A stretch of DNA of 64,000 nt from JANQIO01 sp043585095 (GTDB lineage: Bacteria > Pseudomonadota > Gammaproteobacteria > Pseudomonadales > Halieaceae). Both the position numbers and the translations under genes were made by a program. Under the pieces are notes generated by a model that saw only the letters and a list, made by a program, of their open reading frames with translations, had not been told where the DNA came from and made no database searches. Shown piece by piece: positions 32,823-42,150 of this stretch. Numbering within the stretch: position 1 is the first letter of the stretch; the number at the start of each line of letters is the position of its first letter. The stretch lies in NCBI GenBank assembly GCA_043585095.1, contig CP121321.1:2728001-2792000 (forward strand). Reading direction: 5' to 3'.

Positions 32823-33964
32823 CAGCGCTTCCCACGTTAATGTTCTTGTAGGCCACAGGTTTATGGCTGCTCAGTGTCGCCTCAAACAGCGCCAGGGTCT
32901 CCTGCGCAGCACGTTGCCAGGAGAACTCTGTAGCGCGTCTGGCTGGCACGGGCCGCATAGTCTTCTGCGCATGGCTTATCAGACACCATGTGCAGCATCG
33001 CTGCTGCCAGCTCGGTTTCGGAATAGGGATTCACTAACACACCGGCGTCACCGACCACCTCCGGCAGGGCACCGGTGGAAGAAGCTATCGACGGCACCCC
33101 GTGCTGCATGGCCTCCACGACTGGCAGGCCAAAACCCTCATAGAGCGACGGCATAAGCAAACAGTGAGCGCCGGCGTATACGGACTGTAGGTCGGCGTCA
33201 GACACATAGCCCAGTAACATCACTCGATCGGCAAGCTCCAGCGCGTCGACCATAGCCTTCAGATCTTCTCCACCCCATCCCTCGCCACCCACGATCACCA
33301 ACGGCGGCAACGCGGCATTGTCACGAATACTGTGATACGCGCGCAGCAGCCGCGGCAGGTTCTTGCGTGGCTCAAGCGTGCCGACAAACAGCAAGTACTT
33401 CTCGGGGAGATTTAGAGAGGACGCGTGTGGTTCAGTTGCTGTGCCCGGCGCTGCGGCCTCATGAATGACCTGGCACTTACCCATCGCGCTGGGGTAGTAC
33501 CGCGACACCTCACTGGCGGTGAATCGCGACACGCAGATCACCTGATCGGCAACACGAATAGAGGGGCCCATCAGCGCACGCTCCAGCCATAGATTTTTGA
33601 CGCGCATGGTCTCCGGGAACTGGCGCCACACCAGGTCATGAATGGTAACGACCGATGCAATCTTCTTGTTCAGTAGCAGCGGCAGGTGATGCCTGGGGGA
33701 CCAGAAAAGATCGACAACGTCCTGAACGCACCAGCGTGAATAGTGCCACTGGGCCCAGCGCAAGCTGCCCGGCGTGCCGCCGGCAGCATCACCATGCCGC
33801 ACGATGACTCTGGGATTATTAGGGATCTCAACTTGCAGCGGACGATCACTGTACAGAACCCACTGGTGACCCTCGGCAATCATCGCCTCCAGCAGGGCCG
33901 ATGTGTAGCGGCCAATACCCGTTAGCGGCGCTGCAAGTGGCCGTGCATCGACAGCTATGCGCAT
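32815..33964 (-). pseudogene. GT4 glycosyltransferase with a C-terminal frameshift
   Basis: GT-B fold glycosyltransferase family 4. The frame from ATG 33964 runs 360 residues with the N-terminal motif PLTGIGRYTSALLEAM, a linker LLFVGTLEPRKNLPRLL and the donor-site motif PSLYEGFGLPVVEAMQHGVP. It ends at 32882 in a run of residues (RYRVLLATCCAGD) that does not resemble the family. In the +1 frame the same DNA reads ATEFSWQRAAQETLALFEAT, a normal GT4 tail, up to a stop at 32817-32815. The full length (1150 nt) is one base more than a multiple of three, so one extra base near 32940-32945 explains it. Probably functional apart from that, or a sequencing error. It follows the next GT4 gene by 3 bp. 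Confidence 0.82.
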
Positions 33965-33967
33965 GAC

Positions 33968-35125
33968 TTACTTACCACCTTCAAGAGATGCCGCTAGCGG
34001 TTCATCGAGGTTCTCGACAACCTCCCTGTAGACCTCACTGTAGCGCGCTCCCATGGCACGGCCGGTGAAAAGTGCTTCATAACGCTGTCTGGCGCGCTGG
34101 CCCATCGCTTCGGCTTCGGCCTCGTGATGATAGAGATACTGCATGGCCGCGCGAAGCGATTTGGAGCAGCCTGGAGTGACTACTAAGCCCGTCTGCTGGT
34201 CGACGTTAATGTGGCTGGTACCCGATCCTACTTCCGCCGAAATCAGCGGCTTTCCACACATTGCGCCCTCCAGAAGCGTGACGCCAAAAGCCTCCGAGCG
34301 CAGATAGGACGGAAACACTACCGCTCGGCACAGCTGGAAAAGCGCCATTTTGACGTCATCTTCCACGTAGCCACAGAAACGGACATTGCTCAGCCCCAAT
34401 CCTGACGCCTGCTTGCGCAGCTCTTGCTCCACCGGACCGGAGCCCACAATCACCACCTCGTAGTCCGCGTCGCGCATAGCGTCGAGCAAAATGTGCAGCC
34501 CTTTGTAATAGCGCAGCACGCCCACGAACAGGAAAAAGCCTCTGCCATATTCAGCCTCGACCTGCTGAAAGGCGGAGTCCTCCGGACGCAAATCTGCCCC
34601 CTTCGGGCGGTCAATGCCGATGGGAACAATATCAACCTTGCTACTAAAGCGGCTTAGCACATCGCTGGTTGCAAAGTAGTTGGGAGAGGTGGCCACGATG
34701 CGCTCAACGCTGCCCAAAAAGCGATCCATGAGCGGTCGATAAAAATAGAACAAGGCTTTTTGCCTGACAATATCGGAGTGATAGGTCACCACCGCGGATG
34801 CCGGGTAGCCCGCCGCAGCATGCAGTATGTCCGCATAGGGCCACGGAAAGTGGTAGTGCACGATATCGGCCCAGGCGACCTGACGCTTGAATTCTGCGAT
34901 ACCGCTGAAGGTGAAACCACAGGACGCGATTTCAAAACTCTGTTTGACCCGGACGATAAGAGCCTCTGGCGATTCGATCAGCGCAGGCTCAGGATGAGGG
35001 CTAAGGGTGAACACACGACTTTCAATGCCGTGGTCACGGGTGTGGAAACAAATCTGGCGAATAACTTCCTCGAGGCCGCCCTGAGAATCCGGGAAATAGG
35101 TTCGGTAAACGTGTAGAACCTTCAT
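33968..35125 (-). CDS. Glycosyltransferase family 4
   Basis: GT4 retaining glycosyltransferase, 385 residues, GT-B fold. The N-terminal half opens with MKVLHVYRTYFPDSQGGLEEVIRQI and contains HYHFPWPYADIL; the C-terminal half has FFLFVGVLRYYKGLHILLDA and the donor-site Glu motif SEAFGVTLLEGAMCGKPLIS. It is predicted cytosolic and membrane-associated and to act in polysaccharide assembly. First gene of a three-gene - strand run with the GT4 at 32815-33964 and ampG. Donor and acceptor sugars cannot be told from the sequence. Confidence 0.9.
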   Translation of the reverse strand: MKVLHVYRTYFPDSQGGLEEVIRQICFHTRDHGIESRVFTLSPHPEPALIESPEALIVRVKQSFEIASCGFTFSGIAEFKRQVAWADIVHYHFPWPYADILHAAAGYPASAVVTYHSDIVRQKALFYFYRPLMDRFLGSVERIVATSPNYFATSDVLSRFSSKVDIVPIGIDRPKGADLRPEDSAFQQVEAEYGRGFFLFVGVLRYYKGLHILLDAMRDADYEVVIVGSGPVEQELRKQASGLGLSNVRFCGYVEDDVKMALFQLCRAVVFPSYLRSEAFGVTLLEGAMCGKPLISAEVGSGTSHINVDQQTGLVVTPGCSKSLRAAMQYLYHHEAEAEAMGQRARQRYEALFTGRAMGARYSEVYREVVENLDEPLAASLEGGK

Positions 35126-35341
35126 AAAGTGCGTCTGGAAGAGTGGAGGAATGGAGGGCTGGTGTCGCGATTATCCTTAGATGGTAAGCCCAACGCAAAG
35201 CGAAAGCGGGTTTTTGTGGCCTGAGAACGCAGCCACATGCCATGAGCCGCCACCAGTCGCCCTAGTGGCGCTTTGCTTTATCGTTTACCATCTCATGCTT
35301 GCTTATTTGCAGCCCTTTTATCCCACAAATCGAAGCCACGC

Positions 35342-36586
35342 ATGACCTCTGAGCACAGTGACAACCGCTCTGGTGCGACCAACACAGGCGCTACCAAGAC
35401 AGCTTTATTAGTGCTGGGCATGCACCGCAGCGGTACCTCGCTATTGAGTGGTCTGATTGCCGCATCCGGAGTTTCTCTGGGCGAAAACCTCATGGCCGCA
35501 GCACCCGACAACCCCAAGGGCTTTTGGGAAAATCAGGCCATCGTTGACTTCAACGAGTCCCTTTTGAACCTTTTGGGCCAGACCTGGGCAAGTTGGGGGC
35601 CTCTGCCCGACAATTGGATTGAAGACGAACGATTGACGGGACAGGCCGAAAAGCTGCGCTCCATTCTGGACGCCGAGTTCGGCGACGCTGGGACCATCTG
35701 TATTAAGGATCCCCGGCTATGCCGCCTGCTGCCATTTTGGAAGGGTGTACTTGCAGAGTGCGGATTTTCACCGGCGGTGGCCTGTATCGGTCGACCTGTT
35801 ACCGAAGTGGCGGCCTCCTTAGAGGCACGTGACAGTATGGGCCCTATGCAGGCTCGAGCGCTTTGGCTGCGCTACGGAGCTGACTTGTTAGCGAGTTCTG
35901 AAGGGCTGCCCCGCTTTGGGGTTTCCTACGAGGACTTGCTAAAAGACCCAGCGAGCTGCCTGCAGCGACTGCAATCGCAGCTGGGGGTAGTAATGCCAAA
36001 CAGCGATCATTCTTTGCCCGATGCGGCGCTAAAACATCACGATATTCCGCTTGATTCAGATGATGCCTGGGCGGTTCCGCTGTATGACTATCAACGAGGC
36101 GATACTGAGAAACTGCCAACGGATATGTTATCGCAGATAACACCCTTGCTGACGACGGCCGCGTCACTGGAGCAAGCCCTCGCGGCCAAACATCTGCCGG
36201 CAACAGATGAGCAAAGGGCAGGCACCGCTCGTGAGCAGGCGCTGTTTGCCCAGACCCAGGATGCCAAGCAACATGCCGGCGCGCTGGCCGCAGAGTTGGC
36301 CACAGGGCGCACGTACATTGCCGCAATGGAAGAGGAGCTTGCCAAACGCGAGGACTATGCCCGCTCTTTGGAAGCCGCGCTCGAAACGGCGCAGCAACAG
36401 CTGGCCGAAACTCAGCAGTCCTTCGAAGAAGACATCGCGCGCAGAGAGGAGTACACCGCGTCTCTGCTCAAACACATCGAAGCGAAGGAAGCTGAGTTAG
36501 CCAGCACCAAGGCAAAATTAGAAGACTTCCAGCATCGCTACCGACACGTAATACGTCTGCGGGGCATGTTAAGCGGCAATGAATAG
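35342..36586 (+). CDS. P-loop sulfotransferase-family protein with C-terminal coiled coil
   Basis: PAPS-dependent-type sulfotransferase of 414 residues. The 5'-phosphosulfate loop is LVLGMHRSGTSLLSGLIAAS, followed by a family-like NPKGFWENQAIVDFNESLL segment and CIGRPVTEVAASLEARDSM, the 3'-phosphate region. From about residue 285 to 400 it is a long coiled coil (repeats of ...LAAELATGRTYIAAMEEELAK... and ...REEYTASLL...). ATG 35342 is preferred over a TTG at 35273. It is immediately followed by, and overlaps or abuts, the large glycosyltransferase gene, a pairing common in polysaccharide loci. Sulfation of a glycan is inferred. Confidence 0.8.
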   Translation: MTSEHSDNRSGATNTGATKTALLVLGMHRSGTSLLSGLIAASGVSLGENLMAAAPDNPKGFWENQAIVDFNESLLNLLGQTWASWGPLPDNWIEDERLTGQAEKLRSILDAEFGDAGTICIKDPRLCRLLPFWKGVLAECGFSPAVACIGRPVTEVAASLEARDSMGPMQARALWLRYGADLLASSEGLPRFGVSYEDLLKDPASCLQRLQSQLGVVMPNSDHSLPDAALKHHDIPLDSDDAWAVPLYDYQRGDTEKLPTDMLSQITPLLTTAASLEQALAAKHLPATDEQRAGTAREQALFAQTQDAKQHAGALAAELATGRTYIAAMEEELAKREDYARSLEAALETAQQQLAETQQSFEEDIARREEYTASLLKHIEAKEAELASTKAKLEDFQHRYRHVIRLRGMLSGNE

Positions 36587-36596
36587 AGACACCCCC

Positions 36597-36971
36597 ATGG
36601 AACGGACCTGCATTTTTACGATCGTCTCGCGCAATTACCTGCACTATGCGCGCACGCTGATGAGTAGCGTGGAAGCCTTCGCACCGGACGCCGACCGCAT
36701 CGTTGGCCTGTGCGACGAGCGCGGCGATTTTGATTTCAGCTCGGAGAACTTCGAGCTAATCGATTTACTGTCACTGCCTATCCCCGACCTCAAGAAATTT
36801 ATATTTCGCTACACGATTCTTGAGCTGAATACGGCTATCAAGCCTTACATCATTTCGGCGCTGTTCCAGCAGGGCTACACCAAGGTGATCTATTTCGATC
36901 CTGACATACGCATCTATCGCCCTATCGAGGAGATGCTTGCCTTGCTGGATTCAGCCATCAGATGCTGCTAA
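36597..36971 (+). pseudogene. Two-domain glycosyltransferase, N-terminal fragment (frameshifted)
   Basis: N-terminal piece of a large glycosyltransferase. The 124 residues hold a GT-A nucleotide-sugar transferase fold: TCIFTIVSRNYLHYARTLMS, KPYIISALFQQGYTKVIYFD and the DxD-type metal site FDPDIRI. The frame ends in SAIRCC and a stop. The next frame (36962-39169) takes over with LLTPHLTGPLDDDKLPSEL, which is the expected continuation of this domain. One missing base near 36955-36962 accounts for the break. A start at 36579, overlapping the upstream stop codon, is also in frame. Confidence 0.8.
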
Positions 36972-39169
36972 CACCCCATCTCACCGGGCCGCTGGATGAC
37001 GACAAGCTCCCCAGTGAACTCAATATTCTGGTTAGCGGAAGCTACAACCTGGGTTTCATTGCACTTCGCAATACGGAAGACATGCAGCACTTCGCCCACT
37101 GGTGGGAAGATAAGCTGTACACCGATTGCGTGGTCGACCTGGAGCGCGGTCTGTTTGTTGACCAGAAGTGGATGGACCTGGTGCCCGGGATGTATCCCGG
37201 TGTGCATATTGAACGGCATTCCGGCTGGAATGTGGCCTACTGGAACCTGAAGCATCGTGCGCTAAGCGTCGTTGATGATGCCGTATTGGTTGACGGGCAG
37301 CCGCTGACCTTTTTCCACTTTTCTGGATTCTCCGGATCCGCAAAAACCCTGAGTAAGCACCAGAATCGTTTTACCAAGCAATCCGCAGGACCTGTTGTAG
37401 AAGAGCTGTGCAAGGACTATGCCGAGGCGCTAGCCGCAAACGGAGAGGCCACGGTCCGCAGCCTGCCCTACTGTTATGGCCGTTTTGCCGACGGAACGAC
37501 CATCCCCGAGTTTGCCCGCTACGTGTACCGAGAGGATTACGATTGGGAAAATAGCCAGGACGACCCCTATGAACCCAGCGGCTGCGCGAATTACATGGGT
37601 TATCTCAACGAGCCAATAACCCTGAACGGGACCAATCTTCCCTGGATTACGCGCCTGGCCTACAAGCTTTATCAGGCACGGCCCGACTTACAGGAGGCCT
37701 TTCCAGACCTGCGCGGTGCCTATGGCAAGCGCTTTGCGGACTGGTATATACAAAGCGCTGCCGAGCAGGCCGGCTTTGAGGAACCCTTCATCGCACCGGT
37801 CCGAAACGCCCTGAACGAACTCGGGACCGGTGACGTCCAGGGTTCGCTTTGGCAACGCGCGAAGCGACGCGTCAACGGCTTGCTCTATCGCGCGGCCTGG
37901 CGTTATCGGCACATTGTGCGACCACTATTGCCGCCCGCTATTCGCCACCGGGTCCACGTGAGATTGGTAGAGCGACTCGCCACCACCGTGCCGACAGAAG
38001 CAGCACAGTCGGCAGCGCGCGGCCCCAAAGACCCCGACCTTCCCGGCGGCGTTAATCTCTACGGGTACCTGCGAGCCGAGAGCGGTATTGGTCAATCTGC
38101 GCGCGCCAACATCGATGCCATGCTGGCGGCAGGCATACCCATTGCGGCCGTCGACTTCCGCGAAGGCAATATTTCCCGGATGGAAGCCAGCCTTCCAGAT
38201 GATCTGGCCAATGAACCTCGTTATAACGTTAACCTGTTTCATATCAACGCCGACGAGACTGTCAACGCCATAGAGAATCTCGGTAACGAGGTGTTGCGGG
38301 GTCACTACAACATCGGGTATTGGGCCTGGGAGCTGCCGGAGTTCCCGGACCAGTGGCTACCTGCGATGCAACTGCTCGATGAAATTTGGGTGCCGTCGGA
38401 ATTCTGCAGGACAGCTATCGCTGCCAAGGCTGATATACCGGTAGTCTGCATCCCCCACTGCGTAAGCCTTCCGCAGCCTTTGCCGGCGGCGGATCGCACC
38501 CACATAGGGATACCGGACGGCGTCACAGTGTTGCTGACCATGTACGACGCGCTCAGCGTGCCTGAGCGCAAGAATCCGCAAGCCGCAATAGAGGCCTTTT
38601 TGCAGGCTACAGCCGCAGGTGATATCGACGCACACCTGCTGATCAAAGTGAGCAATCTGGACAAAGCGCCTGATCACGGCGCCGCCTTGCGGCAGTGCGT
38701 CAGCGCTAATCCTGCTCTCCACTTGCTGGAGGGTTACCTGAAACGGGAGCAGATAGACCAATTAATACAGACGGCAGATGCCTTCATCTCCCTGCACCGA
38801 TCAGAGGGCTTTGGCTTCGGTCTCGCCGAAGCCATGCGGCTAGGCAAAGTAGCCATTGCCACCAACTGGTCCGGCAACATGCAATTTATGAATGAGGACA
38901 ATGCGCTACTTGTCGATAGCCACCTCGTTGAGCTTGATCAGGACCATGGTCCCTATCAGGCCGGACAACAGTGGGCAGAGCCTGATGTCGCGCACGCTGC
39001 AACGCTGATTCGTAAACTGTGTTTGGAGCCGAAGCTTGCTGACCAAATCGGCAATACCGCGCGGGAGCACATGGCATCAGAGTTTTCCCCCGCCAGCATG
39101 GGTGACAAAATCGCAAATCGTTTAGATGGGATTTCGTCGGCGCGCACTGATATGGCGGGACGAGAATAA
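36962..39169 (+). CDS. Two-domain glycosyltransferase, main part (GT-A remainder plus GT4)
   Basis: 735-residue open frame. Its first ~170 residues complete the GT-A domain begun at 36597 (SGSYNLGFIALRNTEDMQHF; HSGWNVAYWNLKHR; FHFSGFSG). After a linker it carries a GT4 domain: GVNLYGYLRAESGIGQSARA, NIGYWAWELPEFPDQW, IWVPSEFC, and the donor-site segment SLHRSEGFGFGLAEAMRLGK. The whole gene (36597-39169) would be a bifunctional enzyme adding two sugars. It is a probable single gene with the preceding fragment, broken by a frameshift. The ATG at 36962 is an internal Met and not a natural start. Confidence 0.85.
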   Translation: MLLTPHLTGPLDDDKLPSELNILVSGSYNLGFIALRNTEDMQHFAHWWEDKLYTDCVVDLERGLFVDQKWMDLVPGMYPGVHIERHSGWNVAYWNLKHRALSVVDDAVLVDGQPLTFFHFSGFSGSAKTLSKHQNRFTKQSAGPVVEELCKDYAEALAANGEATVRSLPYCYGRFADGTTIPEFARYVYREDYDWENSQDDPYEPSGCANYMGYLNEPITLNGTNLPWITRLAYKLYQARPDLQEAFPDLRGAYGKRFADWYIQSAAEQAGFEEPFIAPVRNALNELGTGDVQGSLWQRAKRRVNGLLYRAAWRYRHIVRPLLPPAIRHRVHVRLVERLATTVPTEAAQSAARGPKDPDLPGGVNLYGYLRAESGIGQSARANIDAMLAAGIPIAAVDFREGNISRMEASLPDDLANEPRYNVNLFHINADETVNAIENLGNEVLRGHYNIGYWAWELPEFPDQWLPAMQLLDEIWVPSEFCRTAIAAKADIPVVCIPHCVSLPQPLPAADRTHIGIPDGVTVLLTMYDALSVPERKNPQAAIEAFLQATAAGDIDAHLLIKVSNLDKAPDHGAALRQCVSANPALHLLEGYLKREQIDQLIQTADAFISLHRSEGFGFGLAEAMRLGKVAIATNWSGNMQFMNEDNALLVDSHLVELDQDHGPYQAGQQWAEPDVAHAATLIRKLCLEPKLADQIGNTAREHMASEFSPASMGDKIANRLDGISSARTDMAGRE

Positions 39170-39185
39170 AAGCGTCGAAGATGCG

Positions 39186-39977
39186 CTAGGGCTTCCGTCG
39201 CGCTAACCAGCCTAACCGCCCTAACCGCCAGCCGCCTACCGGGAAGTTCACAAGACGCCCAAGTCGAAACAAATCCACGCCATAGCTTAGTCGCAACAAT
39301 GCACTGCACAGACCCGGCGCAGGGACGCCAACGCCCTGATTCACTCTGTCTGCGGGCACGCTCACGCTTTCCGACACTCCGAGAAACGAGAACACATCGG
39401 ACAGTGTTTGGTCATGTGACTGGGCTAGATCCTCACTGCGAACCACCAACACTTGCTCTCTGGGAAAAACGCTGAGGTAACGTCGTAGCTGCTTACCGTA
39501 AAGCCCGCGACTGCGATAGCTGTTCTCCCGAACCGCCGAGTGAGGTGCAAGGGGACTGGCACAAAGCCACAGGCGCAGCGGCTCTACCAATAAGGCCAAC
39601 CAGTAGGGCAAATTTTCAAAGCCGCTGCTGACAGCCATCTGGTAGTGCGACCAGGCGCGCTCTACAGGATCACGGAGTATGAAAATGATTTTCATTTTGG
39701 GCTGCCAGCGGCCGATACGCTGTGGCGCGTCGGCGAGATAGCCATAGATAGGCGTTGCTTCACCGAGTTGTGTTTCGTTCACCAAATGAGTGAAATACGC
39801 GCCGTAATATTCATCTAATAACTCGTCAGTCCAGGCATTTGCGTAATCCTCGTGATCAAACGCGTGCGCCTCTTTAGGCTCAGCCATGCCAATATCAGGA
39901 TGTTGGCTCAAGAATTGCGCCAGAGCCGTCGTGCCACATTTCTGCGCACCGACGATCATGAAATCGAGCTTTTTCAT
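39186..39977 (-). CDS. Sulfotransferase domain protein
   Basis: Sulfotransferase of 263 residues. The PAPS 5'-phosphosulfate loop is FMIVGAQKCGTTALAQFL and the 3'-phosphate loop IIFILRDPVERAWSHYQM is complete with Arg and Ser. This pattern matches carbohydrate sulfotransferases of the heparan/chondroitin type. It overlaps the next sulfotransferase gene by 4 nt. It is transcribed toward the GT gene on the other strand, ending 16 bp from it. Substrate unknown; the neighbouring glycosyltransferases suggest a glycan. Confidence 0.9.
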   Translation of the reverse strand: MKKLDFMIVGAQKCGTTALAQFLSQHPDIGMAEPKEAHAFDHEDYANAWTDELLDEYYGAYFTHLVNETQLGEATPIYGYLADAPQRIGRWQPKMKIIFILRDPVERAWSHYQMAVSSGFENLPYWLALLVEPLRLWLCASPLAPHSAVRENSYRSRGLYGKQLRRYLSVFPREQVLVVRSEDLAQSHDQTLSDVFSFLGVSESVSVPADRVNQGVGVPAPGLCSALLRLSYGVDLFRLGRLVNFPVGGWRLGRLGWLARRKP

Positions 39978-40834
39978 GATTGATCTTCCAGCTGACTGGC
40001 CGCCTCTTCAATATCGGCTTGCGAGTACAACGTCCCCCAACTGCCCTTATATGCCAGCGTCGCCGCCGCCAGTGTGGAGATATCCAAAGCGCGGTACAGG
40101 CTATTGTTGTTGTGACTTTGGAGGCTGTGTTCCTCAACAATCTCGACATTCTCAATATCGACAGCGTCAAACAAAGCTATACCGTCACTCTCGATCATGG
40201 TTTCGTAGCGGACGACCTGCGCCATTGGCAGGTGTTGTTGGTAGCTTGAGAAGAACCAATCGAGAATATCAAGCTGTCGCAACAGCGTATCCTGCTGCGC
40301 ATCCAACTTTTTTCTTAAGCCCTCGTCGAACAACTCAGCGGCGGGCACCCGCCCACGGTTAACGGGCAAATCGACGGTCTGCCAGGACGCCAGCACGGCT
40401 AAAGGATTGCGCACCAGAGCAACGCATCGATAGCGTGGACTCAGATCCGGCAGCAGCGCCGCAAACAACGCATTGTGCTTTATCACTAGCCTGAAGTTTT
40501 CAGGAAGCGGCTTCTCAACTTGTCGACTGCTCTGCTCTCCCTGCGGTCGGCGTAAGCCACCCTCAGCGGCCGCGGCGGCCACTCGTGCGTCACTTAGCGC
40601 ACCCTGAAGATGGGTCGATGGCGCCACGCCTGTTGCCAAGAGTTCAATGCGCACCGCGTCGATGCGCTTGTCCAGATAACTCACAGCGGCAGTGGGTGAC
40701 GACAGGGATTCAAATTCTGCCAGCTTGAAGGGCTCCGACAATGCGACGGTATTGGCCTCAGCATCCAACAACCGGCAGGCCAGCGACGTACCGGCGCGCG
40801 GCACGCCGGTTAGCACGATGCTATTACTATGCAT
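39974..40834 (-). CDS. Sulfotransferase family protein
   Basis: Second P-loop sulfotransferase-like protein, 286 residues from ATG 40834. Motifs are SIVLTGVPRAGTSLACRLLD (phosphosulfate loop) and RCVALVRNPLAVLASW (3'-phosphate loop with Arg); an NFRLVIKHNALFAALLPDLS segment precedes it. The long in-frame extension back to 40954 lies within the upstream gene and is rejected. The start overlaps the GT4 stop by 8 nt and the end overlaps the following sulfotransferase by 4 nt, so the three are one operon. Confidence 0.8.
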   Translation of the reverse strand: MHSNSIVLTGVPRAGTSLACRLLDAEANTVALSEPFKLAEFESLSSPTAAVSYLDKRIDAVRIELLATGVAPSTHLQGALSDARVAAAAAEGGLRRPQGEQSSRQVEKPLPENFRLVIKHNALFAALLPDLSPRYRCVALVRNPLAVLASWQTVDLPVNRGRVPAAELFDEGLRKKLDAQQDTLLRQLDILDWFFSSYQQHLPMAQVVRYETMIESDGIALFDAVDIENVEIVEEHSLQSHNNNSLYRALDISTLAAATLAYKGSWGTLYSQADIEEAASQLEDQS

Positions 40835-41777
40835 CCGCGGACCACAGGGCGTCGAGTTTGTCGAGAATGCGATGGAACGCGTCGCGTTCTCGCGCCAGCG
40901 TATGATTTGCAAGCACCACCTGAGCCCGGTCGCGTAAGGCCTTGCCAGCATCACTTCCGAGCATGGAGGTCGCTTTTATCACCGCATCCAGTAGCGCATC
41001 GACATCGGGCTCAGGCATGAGGCAGGTCTCTTCATCGCGGCAAAACCCCCGATTGCCAACGCAATCCGGGACAACCGCGAGCGCGCCCAGCGCCATCGCT
41101 TCAAGCGGGGGCAAATAAAAACCCTCGGTTCTATGAGGCAGCAGCACCGCAATATCGGCCTCTGCCAAGCCAGTGAGGACAGCGTCGCGAGACACGTGTT
41201 CCGCATGGCAAGTGACCTGAATGCCTTTCTCGCGTAGCTGACCCTCCAGCTCTCGCGCTAGCTCCGGCTGCTTATTGCCAAGGATATACACCGACCCGGG
41301 CGTCTTGCGCCGTCGCCGCTCGATTAACGCATCGAGATCGATTCCGTTGGGAATAGCAAAGGTAGGGCCATTGACGCGGCCGGTTGCCTGTATTGCCTGC
41401 TCGACCTCTCTGCTCACACAGATTCGCAGCGCCCGTTCTTCAAGAAAGGGATACACATTGGCGCTGGGGTCTGCGTGGCGCACGTGCTGGATCAGATTGA
41501 TAACGGGCTGGGTGCCGTCACGCGGTCGCCTGGGCAAATACGCCTGCCAATCCATTCCTGCCAGGAACACAGCGTCATAATCAGCAGGCGCGTATTCGTC
41601 AACGCGTCTGCTTTGGTGATCACTCCAAACCGTAGACTCAAAATCCTGTGAGCCCGCCGCCCAAAAAATGCGACCAGCGACGTCATCACGAGCCGCACAG
41701 TGCTCAAAGTAATCCAGCACTTTCTGTTGACCACCTGAGTACTGATCAAAATTACGATGGAAAAGTATTTGTCGCAT
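40827..41777 (-). CDS. Glycosyltransferase family 4 (short)
   Basis: GT4-type enzyme of 316 residues. The N-terminal half has HRNFDQYSGGQQKVLDYF (sugar-acceptor glycine loop); the C-terminal half has FAIPNGIDLDAL and the donor motif LLPHRTEGFYLPPLEAMALG. It heads the operon GT4-sulfotransferase-sulfotransferase, transcribed from the divergent region 41778-42150. Specific sugars unknown. Confidence 0.87.
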   Translation of the reverse strand: MRQILFHRNFDQYSGGQQKVLDYFEHCAARDDVAGRIFWAAGSQDFESTVWSDHQSRRVDEYAPADYDAVFLAGMDWQAYLPRRPRDGTQPVINLIQHVRHADPSANVYPFLEERALRICVSREVEQAIQATGRVNGPTFAIPNGIDLDALIERRRRKTPGSVYILGNKQPELARELEGQLREKGIQVTCHAEHVSRDAVLTGLAEADIAVLLPHRTEGFYLPPLEAMALGALAVVPDCVGNRGFCRDEETCLMPEPDVDALLDAVIKATSMLGSDAGKALRDRAQVVLANHTLARERDAFHRILDKLDALWSADA

Positions 41778-42150
41778 ACCGTTCTATAACATCTCTATCT
41801 GAGTCACATCGCGAATACGTACAAACTTTCGCTGCAGCTGGTCGCAAAGACAACGGCCATACTTCGAGTCAAAACACATGGCCCTGATAGGCATTAACGG
41901 ATCGGCCCAAGTCCTACTAAAAGCCCGAGTCTCTCTTGCCAGAAATCGCTATGAATTAGCGAGGTCAGGTTACCGATAATTATGCACCATAGCACCGGAA
42001 CCGGAATGCAAACGCAACGCTTAGGTTTATTTTCTGCGGCAGATAGCTGCTACCATAACCAGCGTGTTAAGCCATTTGGCCCTTAGAATTGCTTTCTAGA
42101 TATTCTCACAACCTCCAACATCCCCACAGCAATATTTCTGCCAGCACTCC
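41778..42150. other. 373-bp divergent intergenic region of the glycan locus
   Basis: No gene is supported here. It lies between the - strand GT4 operon and the + strand sugar cassette, so it must hold two promoters. The only structures I see are an inverted repeat TCGCTA-N5-TAGCGA near 41948-41964 and a TGTTAAGCCA 10-mer (42065-42074) identical to the core of the JUMPstart sequence, without its ops half (GGCGGTAG). Confidence 0.5.

Noticed and set aside
36962..36971. Programmed -1 frameshifting between the two GT frames
   Set aside because: No slippery heptamer or following stem was seen; a simple lost base is more likely.
42065..42074. TGTTAAGCCA resembles the JUMPstart core upstream of polysaccharide genes
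   Set aside because: Only a 10-mer matches; the ops half (GGCGGTAG) needed for RfaH is absent, so chance is likely.
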